A DNA stretch of 64,000 nucleotides. Origin: CADEDH01 sp963732695 (GTDB taxonomy: Bacteria > Actinomycetota > Acidimicrobiia > Acidimicrobiales > SZUA-35). Below, piece after piece: positions 54,051 to 63,755 of this stretch. How positions within the stretch are numbered: the first letter of the stretch is position 1; each line of letters opens with the position of its first letter. Position numbers and translations under genes: made by a program. A model generated the notes under the pieces. That model was not told the DNA's origin. It ran no database searches and worked only from the letters and a program-made list of their open reading frames with translations. The DNA lies in NCBI GenBank assembly GCA_963732695.1, contig CAVTAP010000025.1, positions 248,001 to 312,000 of the forward strand. The letters run 5' to 3'.

Positions 54051-54170
54051 CTACTCGTCGTCCCCAAGGCCCGCCTCGTCATCAGGGGTTGACCACAGAG
54101 CCTCCCCGACCAGCAACTCGTCATCCACTGCTGGCTCGTCTGCGACCAGCTCTGGTATGTCGTTCGACAC
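54051..54170 (-). CDS. 39-residue acidic peptide upstream of the tyrosinase gene
   Basis: GTG 54170 is preceded by GAGGAG 7 nt upstream, a strong ribosome binding site. The peptide begins VSNDIPELVADEPAV and ends AGLGDDE. It has about 13 Asp/Glu, one Trp and no Cys, Lys or Arg. The stop is 47 bp before the tyrosinase ATG. It could be a RiPP-like substrate of the oxidase or an unrelated small protein; the first is inference. Confidence 0.6.
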   Translation of the reverse strand: MSNDIPELVADEPAVDDELLVGEALWSTPDDEAGLGDDE

Positions 54171-54268
54171 GTTCGGCTCCTCGTTTGTTTGTGACCACCT
54201 GCGACTCGCCGGACCACACGTTGGCGGTACGGCGACGGCTCTCATATTCGGTGCAGGGCGAGACAACC

Positions 54269-54302
54269 ACGCTCCACCTGAAGAGGGCTGGCCAACCCCG
54301 AC
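54269..54302 (+). repeat. 34-bp direct repeat at the left of the IS30 element
   Basis: Matches 55428-55461 at 30 of 34 positions (acgctccacct at the start, ggccaaccccgac at the end). The copies are in the same orientation, so they are not ordinary IS inverted repeats. Confidence 0.75.
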
Positions 54303-54423
54303 AACCACGGCGAGTTCAGGGGGCCAGGGCTGCATGGTGATGCAGGAGGTTCCACCGGTCGGAGCGTGATGGCGGTCAGGATGGCCGCTGTCGCACACAA
54401 CCCCGACCAGTGGAGTGTCCAGC

Positions 54424-55419
54424 ATGCCAGCCGTTGCGTTGTCTTTGCGTGAGCGTGAGGAGATCAGGGCTGGGATCGAGCGTATGGAGACCGACTCGGT
54501 GATGGGCCGGCGTCTGGGTCGTCACCGGTGCACGATCAACGCCGAGATCAACCGGAACGAGGGCCGGTTGCGGTACTCGGCCGTTGTTGCACAGGCCCGG
54601 GCTGAGGCGGAGCGGCACCGGCCGAAGGCTCCCCGGTTCGTGGCTGACCCGGTGCTGGCTGAGCACGTGACGGCCCGCTTGAAGGCCAAGGACTCGCCGA
54701 TGACGATCTCCAAGGAGTTAGCCCGAGGAGTCCACGGCGTGACCGGGGCAGTGTCTCACGAGTGCATCTACACCGCGGTGTATGCCCATGGCCGGCGGGG
54801 CCTCCCGGCCGGTCTCCACAAAGGCCTTCACCGCCAGCACCGCTGCCGCAAGCACCGCCGCACCACCACCGACACACCAGCTCCCCTGGGCCCGTTGGGC
54901 GTGTTCAACCCGATCACGGAACGGCCCCCGGTGGCCCAGGCCCGGACCGAGGTCGGCCACCTCGAAGGCGACCTCATCGTTGGCTCGTTCAACCGGTCTG
55001 CCCTCGTCACCGTGTTCGACCGGGCCAGCCGTTACCTGTGGCTGGCCGACCTCCCCGAAGGCCACGGCGCGGAGGCGGTCCTGGCCGCCCTCAACGAGAT
55101 CCTCGACCGGATCCCGGCCCCGCTGCGCCGCACCCTCACCTGGGACCAAGGCCGGGAGATGACCCGCCACGCTGAGCTGGCCGAGATGACCGGCATCACC
55201 GTCTACTTCGCCGATCCCCACTCACCCTGGCAGCGCCCAACCAACGAGAACGGCAACGGTCTCATCCGCCGCTACGTCGGCAAAGGCACCAACCTCAGCG
55301 TCTACACACCAGCCGATCTACGAGCCATCGAGACCCGCATCAACACCATGCCCCGCCGAAGCATCCACTGGGCCACCGCCCACGACCTCTACCATGCAGC
55401 TGTCGCGATGACCGGTTGA
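54424..55419 (+). CDS. IS30-family transposase
   Basis: 331 aa from the ATG at 54424 (ATG 54415 also possible). N-terminal HTH (MGRRLGRHRCTINAEINRN), then the DDE core: GHLEGDLIVG, LTWDQGREMTRH and YFADPHSPWQRPTNENGNGLIRRY. Intact frame. The C-terminal end DLRAIETRINTMPRRSIHWATAHDLY is typical for IS30. Confidence 0.92.
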   Translation: MPAVALSLREREEIRAGIERMETDSVMGRRLGRHRCTINAEINRNEGRLRYSAVVAQARAEAERHRPKAPRFVADPVLAEHVTARLKAKDSPMTISKELARGVHGVTGAVSHECIYTAVYAHGRRGLPAGLHKGLHRQHRCRKHRRTTTDTPAPLGPLGVFNPITERPPVAQARTEVGHLEGDLIVGSFNRSALVTVFDRASRYLWLADLPEGHGAEAVLAALNEILDRIPAPLRRTLTWDQGREMTRHAELAEMTGITVYFADPHSPWQRPTNENGNGLIRRYVGKGTNLSVYTPADLRAIETRINTMPRRSIHWATAHDLYHAAVAMTG

Positions 55420-55427
55420 ACTCGCCC

Positions 55428-55461
55428 ACGCTCCACCTAAAGGAGGCAGGCCAACCCCGAC
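55428..55461 (+). repeat. 34-bp direct repeat at the right of the IS30 element
   Basis: Partner of 54269-54302, about 1.16 kb apart, with the transposase between them. Confidence 0.75.
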
Positions 55462-55612
55462 GGATACATCAAGGGGCGAAGATTTTCAGCCTTCGTCCTG
55501 AACAGACCTCTCCGTACGCTGGGCTCGTCCAAATCTGAACCAATGGGCTCGGTGAATCGGACAGTAGAACGGGAATGACCCCAGCTGAGACTTCCGAACA
55601 TGGCACTGTCTC

Positions 55613-56680
55613 TCAGGTGGTGCGGCGTTGGCCGGTGAGCCAGCGAAGCAGGTCGAACCAGAAGGGAGCGCCGAAGGAGACGGCTCCGGCGGTTAGGAGG
55701 AGGCCGAGGAGGTGACCGATGATGTTCTTGAGGCCACCGTGCCAGCTGGCGGTCCAGGTCTCGGTGTTCCAGGTGCCGAGTACGGGGATCTTGAGCTCGG
55801 CGAGGCGGGCCAGTGCTTGGTGGGCGCATTTGAGGTCACGGTCGCTGGCATCGGCGGGCACGGTGCAGACCTTGGGGTCGGTGACGTTGGTGTTGGCGGT
55901 GTCGTCGGCAAGGAGGGCGACGGCGGCACGGGTGTCGGCGTCGTGGGTGAGGGTTTGGCCTATATCGATGCTGTCGACGTTGAACACGACGGCGGCGGTG
56001 AGGCCGATGACCGCCAGGATGTAGCGCGCATTACGGCGATAGATGCTCGTGAGGCGGGTCATCTGTCCGTCGAACCAGGTGCTGATGGTGGCGATGTAGT
56101 GGTCGAGGTCGTCGGCGATCGGGGTGGCGATGCTGGTGAGGAACGCGGCCAGGGGTGTCCCGGGGTACTTGGTGGCGACGGCGTTGAGCTTCTGGGCGAT
56201 GGAGTCGGTCGTGGCGCTTCCGGCTTCGATAGTGGCCAGCTCGAGGAGGGCAGCAGCGAACACCGAGGCGGGGATGTTGTCAATCTTGGTCGACTTGCCT
56301 GTGGTGATGACCGGATCGAGGCTGCGTAGGGATGGGGTGGCGAGCAGGGCGTGGGTTGCTTCGACGGCCAAGTCGGTTGTGGTGGCGGTGGTCGTAGCAG
56401 CGCCGGTCGCAACCGTGGAACCGGGGGTTCGGGGGTGGAGGTCGGCTTGGGGGCGGCTGTCGTTGTGGTTGGCTCCGAAGCTGAACACGGTGAGGGCACC
56501 GAGGTTCGCGCCGCTGGGTGCGGTGGGGCTGAGGATGTTGGCGAGGGCGAGCCAGAGGGTCTTGGCTCTGGAGTCTGCGAGTCGGCTGAGGATCTCGTTG
56601 ACGCCGGTGGCGATAGTAGCCACGACGAAGAACACGAGGGCCAGGCCGCTGGCCACATCGATCGCAACTGAACTCACCAC
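55613..56680 (-). CDS. Membrane protein of unknown function
   Basis: About 355 aa from the GTG at 56680, which has GGAGG 5 nt upstream; codons further upstream are less likely. One N-terminal hydrophobic segment (VASGLALVFFVVATIATG), a central Thr/Ala-rich region, one segment near residue 240 (YILAVIGLTAAVVFN) and one near the C terminus (IIGHLLGLLLTAGAVSFG). I do not recognise a family. The FDLLRWLTG end resembles other uncharacterised actinobacterial membrane proteins. Confidence 0.7.
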   Translation of the reverse strand: MVSSVAIDVASGLALVFFVVATIATGVNEILSRLADSRAKTLWLALANILSPTAPSGANLGALTVFSFGANHNDSRPQADLHPRTPGSTVATGAATTTATTTDLAVEATHALLATPSLRSLDPVITTGKSTKIDNIPASVFAAALLELATIEAGSATTDSIAQKLNAVATKYPGTPLAAFLTSIATPIADDLDHYIATISTWFDGQMTRLTSIYRRNARYILAVIGLTAAVVFNVDSIDIGQTLTHDADTRAAVALLADDTANTNVTDPKVCTVPADASDRDLKCAHQALARLAELKIPVLGTWNTETWTASWHGGLKNIIGHLLGLLLTAGAVSFGAPFWFDLLRWLTGQRRTT

Positions 56681-56993
56681 AGGCACCTCCGGTCGGCGTT
56701 GAGAGCTTGCGCCTAGGAGCGGGGAGCCACGTGTTGGATACATCAGGCCCCACCGGCCCGCCCAGGGTGCCTAGCCCCACCGGTTGTGTCCGGCAATGTT
56801 CCTCGCTCGGATCCGGGTGCGCGGGCCACTGGCCTACTAGTCCTCACAGCGCCAACTGGTCAGAACCAGGGTCGGGCCGGCTGTTTCCACCACGACCTCG
56901 GAAACCCCCGATCGCCAGTCGAAGTCGCCCGATGCTGAGGGCGGCGCCGGGGCCTCGGGGTCGGGCCGCGCTGGTCAGTGCGGGTCGGTCGGC

Positions 56994-57626
56994 TCAGCCG
57001 ATCCGGCGGGCCAGCTCGGCCACGCCGTCACCGCTCAGGCCCTCGAGGCCGGCCCGGCGGGCGGTGAGGGCCAGGATGAGCGAGGCGGCTGGGCCGCTCA
57101 CCTCGGGGCCGTCGCCCCCCGACCAGGCGGTGTCGGTGGTGGAAAAGCGGAGGCCGTCCACGATGCCCTTGGGCCGCAGGCCCCGGGTCGACTTGGTGGA
57201 CAACAGGAACGGCAGGATCTCGTTGGCGCTTTCAGCCGGCAGCGGGGGGCGCCGATCGAGCGGGACGCCAATGTCGAAGCCGTGGACAGCGATGTCGGTG
57301 AGCGGGGCTTGGGGTCCCAGCCCGGGCGGGGTGAAGCGGTGGTCGGCGTTGGCCCGCAGGGTCGACACCAGCTCGCCGGTCGGGGTCGTCGCTGCCCGGT
57401 GGGCGAAATCATTGGCCACCCGGTCGAAGTTGCCCCGGGCCTTGATCATCTGCCACATCATGGCGGGGAGGCCCAGCTCAAAGGGCATCACCAGGTGGGC
57501 CGCCACCTCCCGGACACTCCACCCGGTGCACAGGCTCGGCTTAGCCCACTCGTCGTCAGTGAGCGAGCCGAGAAGGTCGGCCACCGCCAGCCGCTGCCGG
57601 GAGATGAGAAGGAACAGATCAGCCAT
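56994..57626 (-). CDS. Maleylpyruvate isomerase-family (mycothiol-dependent type) protein
   Basis: 210 aa DinB/MDMPI domain. The conserved start LLGSLTDDEWAKPSLCTGWSVREVAAHLV carries the metal-binding His pattern, followed by DIAVHGFDIGVPL with a second His. Such proteins use mycothiol or act as uncharacterised thiol transferases in actinobacteria. Start ATG 57626. Confidence 0.88.
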   Translation of the reverse strand: MADLFLLISRQRLAVADLLGSLTDDEWAKPSLCTGWSVREVAAHLVMPFELGLPAMMWQMIKARGNFDRVANDFAHRAATTPTGELVSTLRANADHRFTPPGLGPQAPLTDIAVHGFDIGVPLDRRPPLPAESANEILPFLLSTKSTRGLRPKGIVDGLRFSTTDTAWSGGDGPEVSGPAASLILALTARRAGLEGLSGDGVAELARRIG

Positions 57627-57737
57627 GGCCGAAGCCTAAGGGCTCGCCATCGGATAGATCGAGCGGCTAGAAGAGGCGTTCGTCACAGTCTCCCGTGAGT
57701 GTCCCGTCGTCCACCGGTTCGCCCAGCACCCCGCCGC

Positions 57738-58093
57738 TTATTCCGCAGTAGATCGTGGGGCTGGGTTTGAGGTGGCGGTCAGAGGGGCCCGTTGCAGGCG
57801 GATCGAGGGCCGCGTGGCCGCTGTCGCTGGGCTCACCCCAGCATCCACCCGGTCCCAGAACGTCTGAGGTCCGATCCCGTGACGGGCCGCGATCGACACC
57901 CACGCCTCACCCGACGGAGCCCGACCAGAACGACGACGGGAACGGACCGGTTCGGTAGCGGCCCGCTCCCGGGCGACCGACACCCATGACCCACCAACCG
58001 GGGCCTGATGACGAACCCCGTCCCGATTCAGCGACTCACCCACCGGCCCAGTGTCGCTGCACGACGCTACCTCTGCAGGCACACCCTGCGGGA
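57738..58093 (-). pseudogene. Truncated HTH-type protein cut by IS256
   Basis: Open frame on the minus strand up to the IS256 end. GEAWVSIAARHGIGPQTFW then DRVDAGVSPATAATRP resembles a phage/plasmid HTH-and-linker pattern. The N terminus is lost at the IS border, so no start is available. Moderate to low support. Confidence 0.4.
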
Positions 58094-59511
58094 CTGTCAG
58101 GTTTTTTGTGTAAGTAGGTGAGTCGGTTCCTACTTGATTGCCCGGGTGATCCTGTCGCCGTATGTGACGATTAGTGTGTTGAGGATCTTGGTCCAACTTA
58201 CCACCTTGCTGGTGGGGTTGGTCCGGTTCTTCTCCTTTCTTTTCACGCAAAGATACAGCACCTTTAACGCTGCTTGTTCAGTGGGGAAGTGACCCCGCCG
58301 GCGGACGGCTTGACGGAACCTCGAGTTCAACGACTCGATCGCGTTCGTCGTGTACATGAGCCGGCGGAGCTCGGCCGGGAAGGCCAGGAACGGGGTGAAC
58401 TGTTCCCAGGCCCGTTCCCACACTCCGATCACCGCCGGATACTTGGCGCCCCAGGTCTCGGTGAACTCCAACCAGCGGGTCTCGGCCGCGTCCAGGGTGG
58501 GAGCGGTGTACACGTTGCGGAGGTCGTCGCACACGGCCTTGTAGTCGGCCCGGGCCACGTAGCGGACACTGGCCCGGACCAGGTGAACAACACATGTTTG
58601 CACGGTGGCCAGCGGCCAAGTGGCCTCGATCGCATCGGGGAGACCGGTCAGGCCGTCACAGCAGACGATCATCACGTCCTCGACCCCGCGGTTGCAGAGC
58701 TCGGTCATGTACCCGGCCCACTGCTTGGCCCCTTCGCTGCCATCCCCGGCCCACAGGCCAAGCACCTCGCGCTCGCCCCGCAGGTTGACCCCAAGGGCGA
58801 CATAGATGGGCCGGTTGGAGACCTGACCGTCGCGGATCTTGACATACAGGGCGTCGATGAAGATCACCGGCCACACCGGGTCCAGGGGCCGCTGCTGCCA
58901 CGCCTGCATCTCGTCCACCACGGCATCGGTGACCCGGGTGACCAGATCCCGGGACACCTGGGATCCGTAGATCTCGGCCACGTGTTCGACGATGTCGTTA
59001 CAGGTGAACCCCTTGGCATACAGCGACAGGACCTGCTCATCGAATCCCGACAACCGGCGGGCGTGCTTGGGCACCACGATCGGATCGAACGACCCGTCCC
59101 GGTCCCGGGGCACGTCGATGTCGACCGGGCCCACATCGGTGTGCACCGTCTTCGAGGTGGTCCCGTTCCGGGCGTTGCTGGTGCCATCCGGGCGGCGACC
59201 GTGCCGGTCATAACCGAGATGGTCGTCCAGCTCGACACCCAGAGCGGTCTCCAAGATCTGGGCCACCAACCCGGCCAACAGACCATCCGGGCCGGTCAGA
59301 GCAGCCACCCCGCCCGCCTCACGAGCCTCGGCCACCAACCGTTCGGCCAGGCCCTGTTCAAGGCGCGGCAACCGCAACTCCGAACGACCCTTCTTGGACC
59401 TATTTGTTGACGCTTCTTTACTATTAACTCCCACGAATGAATCCCATCCGGTCCCCACCCACAGGTGGTGGACCCCTTGGGACTCACCCACTTACACAGA
59501 CTTCACGACAG
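58094..59511 (-). mobile_element. IS256-family insertion sequence
   Basis: Terminal inverted repeats 58094-58124 and 59481-59511 match at 24 of 31 positions, with a shared core gtgtaagt then ggtgagtc. Length 1418 bp, one transposase. No clear 8-9 bp target duplication was found, so the insertion may have been followed by a deletion or recombination. Confidence 0.85.
58130..59491 (-). CDS. IS256-family (mutator) transposase
   Basis: Up to 453 aa, but the first ATG lies inside the terminal repeat, so a downstream start may be used. DDE core seen as VIFIDALYVKIRDG, VMIVCCDGLTGLPDAI and the C-terminal YTTNAIESLNSRFRQAVRRRG. Typical mutator signature. Intact frame. Confidence 0.92.
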   Translation of the reverse strand: MGESQGVHHLWVGTGWDSFVGVNSKEASTNRSKKGRSELRLPRLEQGLAERLVAEAREAGGVAALTGPDGLLAGLVAQILETALGVELDDHLGYDRHGRRPDGTSNARNGTTSKTVHTDVGPVDIDVPRDRDGSFDPIVVPKHARRLSGFDEQVLSLYAKGFTCNDIVEHVAEIYGSQVSRDLVTRVTDAVVDEMQAWQQRPLDPVWPVIFIDALYVKIRDGQVSNRPIYVALGVNLRGEREVLGLWAGDGSEGAKQWAGYMTELCNRGVEDVMIVCCDGLTGLPDAIEATWPLATVQTCVVHLVRASVRYVARADYKAVCDDLRNVYTAPTLDAAETRWLEFTETWGAKYPAVIGVWERAWEQFTPFLAFPAELRRLMYTTNAIESLNSRFRQAVRRRGHFPTEQAALKVLYLCVKRKEKNRTNPTSKVVSWTKILNTLIVTYGDRITRAIK

Positions 59512-59540
59512 ACCCCACCCTGCCAGGCTGGCCGAGGCCG

Positions 59541-59575
59541 TATCGCAGTGAACGGCCAATTTGGTGCGGCTGGCC
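59541..59575 (+). repeat. 35-bp exact dispersed repeat, copy 2
   Basis: Identical to 49478-49512. Lies 30 bp after the IS256 end and about 160 bp before the PBP gene. Confidence 0.85.
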
Positions 59576-59737
59576 GGAGGGCCGACGGAGGCGAAGGGGT
59601 CCGGGGGCGGCGCCCCTGTCCAAGACTCGACCAGGACTGTCTTTGTCTCCCCTGTCGGCGGTACCGGGTGAGGGCTGGGGTCGGCTTCCCTTCCGGTTCC
59701 AGGTGTCGCATGAACTTGGTGTTCTCGTGGAGCTACG

Positions 59738-61936
59738 GTGTCGTCGGTGTTGAGTGTGCTGCGGCTGGTGAAGCGGTTGGTGTCGCTCGGCTTGGTCCTG
59801 GCTGCGGTGGCGGCGGTGGCTGCTACGGCCACGTTGGTGGCGGTGCCGCAGGTGGTGCGGATCGTGAACGCGCATGAGAGCACGGCGGCCGACCTGGAGT
59901 TGAACGACCTGGTGGAGCGGTCAACGATGTACGCCTCCGATGGGTCGTTGTTGACGGTGTTGGCGGAGGAACAGAACCGAAAGCCGATCACGCTGGACGA
60001 GATCCCTCAGCCGGTGATCGACGCCATCTTGACCATTGAGGACGCCGATTTCTACAACCATGACGGGATCAACCCCCGGGCCACGTTCCGGGCGCTGGTG
60101 GAGAACGTCAACGCTGGCGGCATCGCCCAGGGCGGCTCCACCATCACCCAGCAGCTGGTGAAGAACAGCCTGCTCACCTCGGATCAGAACCTGGACCGCA
60201 AGACCACCGAGGCCTTCTACGCCCTGCGCCTGGAGCGGCAGCTGACCAAAGACGAGATCCTGGAGCGGTATCTCAACATCGTCTACTTCGGGTCCGGGGC
60301 CTACGGGGTCCACGCCGCGGCCGAGACCTACTGGGGTTACGGCTCAGCCTCGCAGCTGGGGTGGCCCGAAGCGGCCCTGCTGGCTGGGATCATCCGTAAC
60401 CCCAACGGGTTCGACCCGACCCTGTTTCCCGAGTCGGCGAGGGCCCGGCGCACGGTGGTCCTTGACCGTCTGGTCGCCACCGGCCACATCACCCAGGCCG
60501 AGGCCGACACCTACGAGCTGGCCCCCCTGCCGGCCGAACGGCAGAAGCCGTTCAGTACCCGACCCACCGACTACTTCGCCCAGGAGGTGCTGCAGCTGGT
60601 CCTCAACGATCCCTCGTTCTTGGGAGGCGATAAGGAGCTACGCCGCGACGCGGTATACCGGGGCGGGCTGAAGATCTACACCACCTTCGACCCCGCAGCC
60701 CAAGCCGCCGCTCTGAACGCCCGCAACGAACGACTGCCCAACATCCGGCTCAACTGCTTCACCCGCCAGAAAGCCGGTGGCGATCCCAACGGCCAGTGCC
60801 TGCCGGAGTTCACCACCGCCATGGCCACCCTCGACACCCACACCGGTGCTGTACGGGCCCTGGTCGGGGGCCCGGACTTTCGGTTGGATCAGTTCAATCT
60901 GGCTACCCAGGGGCGCCGCCAGCCCGGCTCAGCGATGAAATCATTCGTGCTGGCCGCCCTGTTCGAGAACGGGTACACCCCCGAAGACCAGGTCCGCACC
61001 GACTCCCCCTGCAGCTTTCCCAACCCCGGCGGTGTCCCTGACCCGTACAAGGTCGACGCCAACGAGGTCCGCGGGGGCGGAGTCCGCAGTATCGCTATCG
61101 CTACCCGCCAGTCGAACAACTGTGCCTTTGTCCGGCTCGGCCAGGTGGTCGGCAACGACAAAATGATCGAGGTGGCCAACCGTCTCGGGGTCGACACCAC
61201 CGACATGCAACCTGTGCTCTCGTTGCCCCTCGGCTCCAAAGAGATCACCCCCATCCAGATGGCCGGGGCCTACGCTGCGTTCGCTAACGACGGGATCTAC
61301 AACCAGCCCTGGTTCATCGAACGCATCGAGGACCGGGACGGCACCGTGATCTACGAGCACCGTCCCAACGGGCAACGGGCCGTGTCCGTCCAGACCGCCC
61401 GCATGATTGCCCAGGTTCTCGAAGGCAACGTGTTGGCCCTGGGCGGGACCGGTACCGGTAAACGGGCCCGGATCGAGGGCCACCACGCGGCGGGTAAGAC
61501 GGGGACCACGCAGAACAACATGGACGCCTGGTTCGTCGGGTTCACCGACTACTACACCACCGCCACCTGGCTCGGAGACCCCAACGCCAAGGTCCGTATC
61601 GAGTTCCCGGAATGGGGCCAACGAGGCTGGTCGGCCAGCGGCCGGGGCGGGTTCGGCGGTGAGCTACCAGCCGAGATCTGGGGCAAGTACATGACCGACC
61701 TCCACCAAGGCCTCGCGTCCAGGGAGTTCGCCCCACCCGACCCCTACAAGGGCGGCAAGTACCTGAAAGTCAAAGGCGAGATTGACTACTGCTCGGGGGC
61801 CGACTTCACCGGCACCCGGGCCACCGAGCTGATCGACTCCGACGGCGACGGCAAACCCGACTGCTTCCGCCCCGTCACCACCACCACCGCAGCCCCACCA
61901 CCCGACAACACCACACCCACCACCCCAGGCCAATGA
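59738..61936 (+). CDS. Class A penicillin-binding protein
   Basis: Bifunctional peptidoglycan synthase (732 aa), GTG 59738 with GGAG 6 nt upstream. N-terminal membrane anchor (about residues 14-38). Glycosyltransferase 51 domain: ILTIEDADFYNHDGINPRA and GGSTITQQLVKN. Transpeptidase: SxxK in GSAMKSF, SxN in RQSNNCAF and KTG in AAGKTGTTQNN. Ends in a Thr/Pro-rich tail. Followed by an exporter operon. Confidence 0.94.
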   Translation: MSSVLSVLRLVKRLVSLGLVLAAVAAVAATATLVAVPQVVRIVNAHESTAADLELNDLVERSTMYASDGSLLTVLAEEQNRKPITLDEIPQPVIDAILTIEDADFYNHDGINPRATFRALVENVNAGGIAQGGSTITQQLVKNSLLTSDQNLDRKTTEAFYALRLERQLTKDEILERYLNIVYFGSGAYGVHAAAETYWGYGSASQLGWPEAALLAGIIRNPNGFDPTLFPESARARRTVVLDRLVATGHITQAEADTYELAPLPAERQKPFSTRPTDYFAQEVLQLVLNDPSFLGGDKELRRDAVYRGGLKIYTTFDPAAQAAALNARNERLPNIRLNCFTRQKAGGDPNGQCLPEFTTAMATLDTHTGAVRALVGGPDFRLDQFNLATQGRRQPGSAMKSFVLAALFENGYTPEDQVRTDSPCSFPNPGGVPDPYKVDANEVRGGGVRSIAIATRQSNNCAFVRLGQVVGNDKMIEVANRLGVDTTDMQPVLSLPLGSKEITPIQMAGAYAAFANDGIYNQPWFIERIEDRDGTVIYEHRPNGQRAVSVQTARMIAQVLEGNVLALGGTGTGKRARIEGHHAAGKTGTTQNNMDAWFVGFTDYYTTATWLGDPNAKVRIEFPEWGQRGWSASGRGGFGGELPAEIWGKYMTDLHQGLASREFAPPDPYKGGKYLKVKGEIDYCSGADFTGTRATELIDSDGDGKPDCFRPVTTTTAAPPPDNTTPTTPGQ

Positions 61937-61946
61937 GCGTGGGAGG

Positions 61947-63755
61947 GTGAGGTTTGATAGGCGGGCGTTGTTGGTGGCAGTGGCGGTGGTTGCTGTTGTT
62001 TCCGCGGTGATCGGGTGGGTGGGGGGTCAGCGGATCAAGTCGCCGGCGGAGGTTGCAGCTGAGACCCAGGCACCGGAGCCGTCGTTGATCTCGGTGCCGG
62101 TTGAGAGCCGGGTGTTGTCCCAACAGGTGGTGGTGCGGGGCACGGTGCGGGCCAGCGATGCAACCGAGTTGACCGTCAGCGCTGCCACCGGAACCAGTTT
62201 GGTGGTGACTCGGTTGCCGATGGCGGCGGGTGATCCGGTGGCCGAGGGTGATGTGGCGATCGAGGTCTCGGGTCGTCCGATCATTGTGTTGCAGGGCGAG
62301 CTGCCGGTGTTCCGGAACCTGATACCTACCTTGGATGGGCCCGACGTCCGCCAGTTAGAAGAGGCGTTGAATCGGTTGCGGCTCGATCCTGGCAATGTGG
62401 ACGGGGTGTATGACCGATCGACGGCGGCTGCGGTGGACAGGCTGTACCGCAACGCCGGCTACACCCCACCGGCCCCGGACCCGACCACGCAGAGCACGGT
62501 CAAGGCGGCCAAGGACGCGGTGGATGCCGCCCAGGACGAGCTCGACGCCGCTAACGCGGCCCTGGCTGCGGCGAAGGCACCGCTCAAGGAGTCGGAGAAG
62601 CTGCAGCTCGACCAGGCTGTCACCCAGGCCCAGAACGGGGTCACCACAGCGAAAGCGGCGGCCACCGCAGCCAAGGCCGACGCTGCCCAGGCCATCCTCG
62701 ACGCCGACGCTGCCAAAAAGGCAGCCGACACCGTCTCGGCCGCTGCTGCTGACAAGTTGGCTCAGGCGAAGGCCGGGACCAATCCTGACACCGGGCAACC
62801 ACCGACACCGACCGAGTTGGCGGCGTTGCAGAGTGCAGCGGACGAGGCAGCAGCGGTGACCCGAGACGCCGCTAGCAAGCTGGCCAAAGCCCAAGCGGCG
62901 GTACCGACCGTGAATCAGGAACAGGACGCTCTGGTGGCTACGGCTGAGGCGGCGGTGCCTTTGGCCGAGGCCCAACGACGCGAAGGCCTCGCCCCCACCA
63001 ATACCGGCGCTTTGGCCACCGCCGTTACGAACGCTCAACAATCCCTGACCGCCGCCAAGACGGCACTGACCGACGCTGAATCCAAGGCGGGGACCGAGAT
63101 CCCGGTGGCTGAGCTGGTGTTTCTGCCGTCACTGCCCCAAGAGGTGCAAAACGTGGCCGTCGAGGTGGGTGACACCCCGACCGGGTCTGTGATGACGATA
63201 TCTGGGTCAGAAACCGTGGTCGAGTCCGGGTTGTCGAGCGCTGATCGCCGGTTGGTGACGGTCGGGGCCCAGGCGACCCTCGTGGACGAAGGGCTCGGGT
63301 TGGAGGTGCCGGCTCTGGTCACGTTCGTGGCTGACAAACCCGGTGGGGCCGACCTGTCAGCCGACCGTTACGGCCTGCGTCTTGAGCCGACCGAACCCCT
63401 GCCGGAGGACGCCCTCAACTTGAACCTGCGGGTGTCGATCCCGATCAGCTCTTCGGGCGGTGATGTCCTTGCCGTGCCCTTGGCTGCCCTGTCCGCTGGG
63501 GCCGACGGCAGCGCCCGAGTCGAAGTTGAACGTACGCCCGGCCAGGTAGAGCTGGTTGAGGTGGTGACCGGGCTCCGGGCCGAGGGCTACGTCGAGGTCC
63601 GAGCCGCCCCCGGTGCCCCCCCATTGGCGGCTGGTGACCGGGTCGTGGTCGGCCGTGATCTCGAACTACCAGGCCAGACAGGAAACGACACCGGTACCAG
63701 CACCCGGGGCGCCGATGCCACACCCGACAGTGAAGTCCCTGTCACCGGGTCATGA
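61947..63755 (+). CDS. HlyD-like periplasmic/extracytoplasmic adaptor with peptidoglycan-binding domain
   Basis: 602 aa. N-terminal membrane segment (LLVAVAVVAVVSAVIGWVGG), then a barrel-type motif, a peptidoglycan-binding domain (PDVRQLEEALNRLRLDPGNVDGVYDRST), a long Ala/Lys-rich coiled coil (about residues 185-385) and a C-terminal beta domain. GGGAGG directly abuts the GTG at 61947, so the start is uncertain. The next gene starts at ATGA overlap, giving a MacAB-like pair. Confidence 0.88.
   Translation: MRFDRRALLVAVAVVAVVSAVIGWVGGQRIKSPAEVAAETQAPEPSLISVPVESRVLSQQVVVRGTVRASDATELTVSAATGTSLVVTRLPMAAGDPVAEGDVAIEVSGRPIIVLQGELPVFRNLIPTLDGPDVRQLEEALNRLRLDPGNVDGVYDRSTAAAVDRLYRNAGYTPPAPDPTTQSTVKAAKDAVDAAQDELDAANAALAAAKAPLKESEKLQLDQAVTQAQNGVTTAKAAATAAKADAAQAILDADAAKKAADTVSAAAADKLAQAKAGTNPDTGQPPTPTELAALQSAADEAAAVTRDAASKLAKAQAAVPTVNQEQDALVATAEAAVPLAEAQRREGLAPTNTGALATAVTNAQQSLTAAKTALTDAESKAGTEIPVAELVFLPSLPQEVQNVAVEVGDTPTGSVMTISGSETVVESGLSSADRRLVTVGAQATLVDEGLGLEVPALVTFVADKPGGADLSADRYGLRLEPTEPLPEDALNLNLRVSIPISSSGGDVLAVPLAALSAGADGSARVEVERTPGQVELVEVVTGLRAEGYVEVRAAPGAPPLAAGDRVVVGRDLELPGQTGNDTGTSTRGADATPDSEVPVTGS

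Noticed and set aside
58094..59511. Target site duplication for IS256
   Set aside because: Flanking 8-9 bp do not match, so none is reported.
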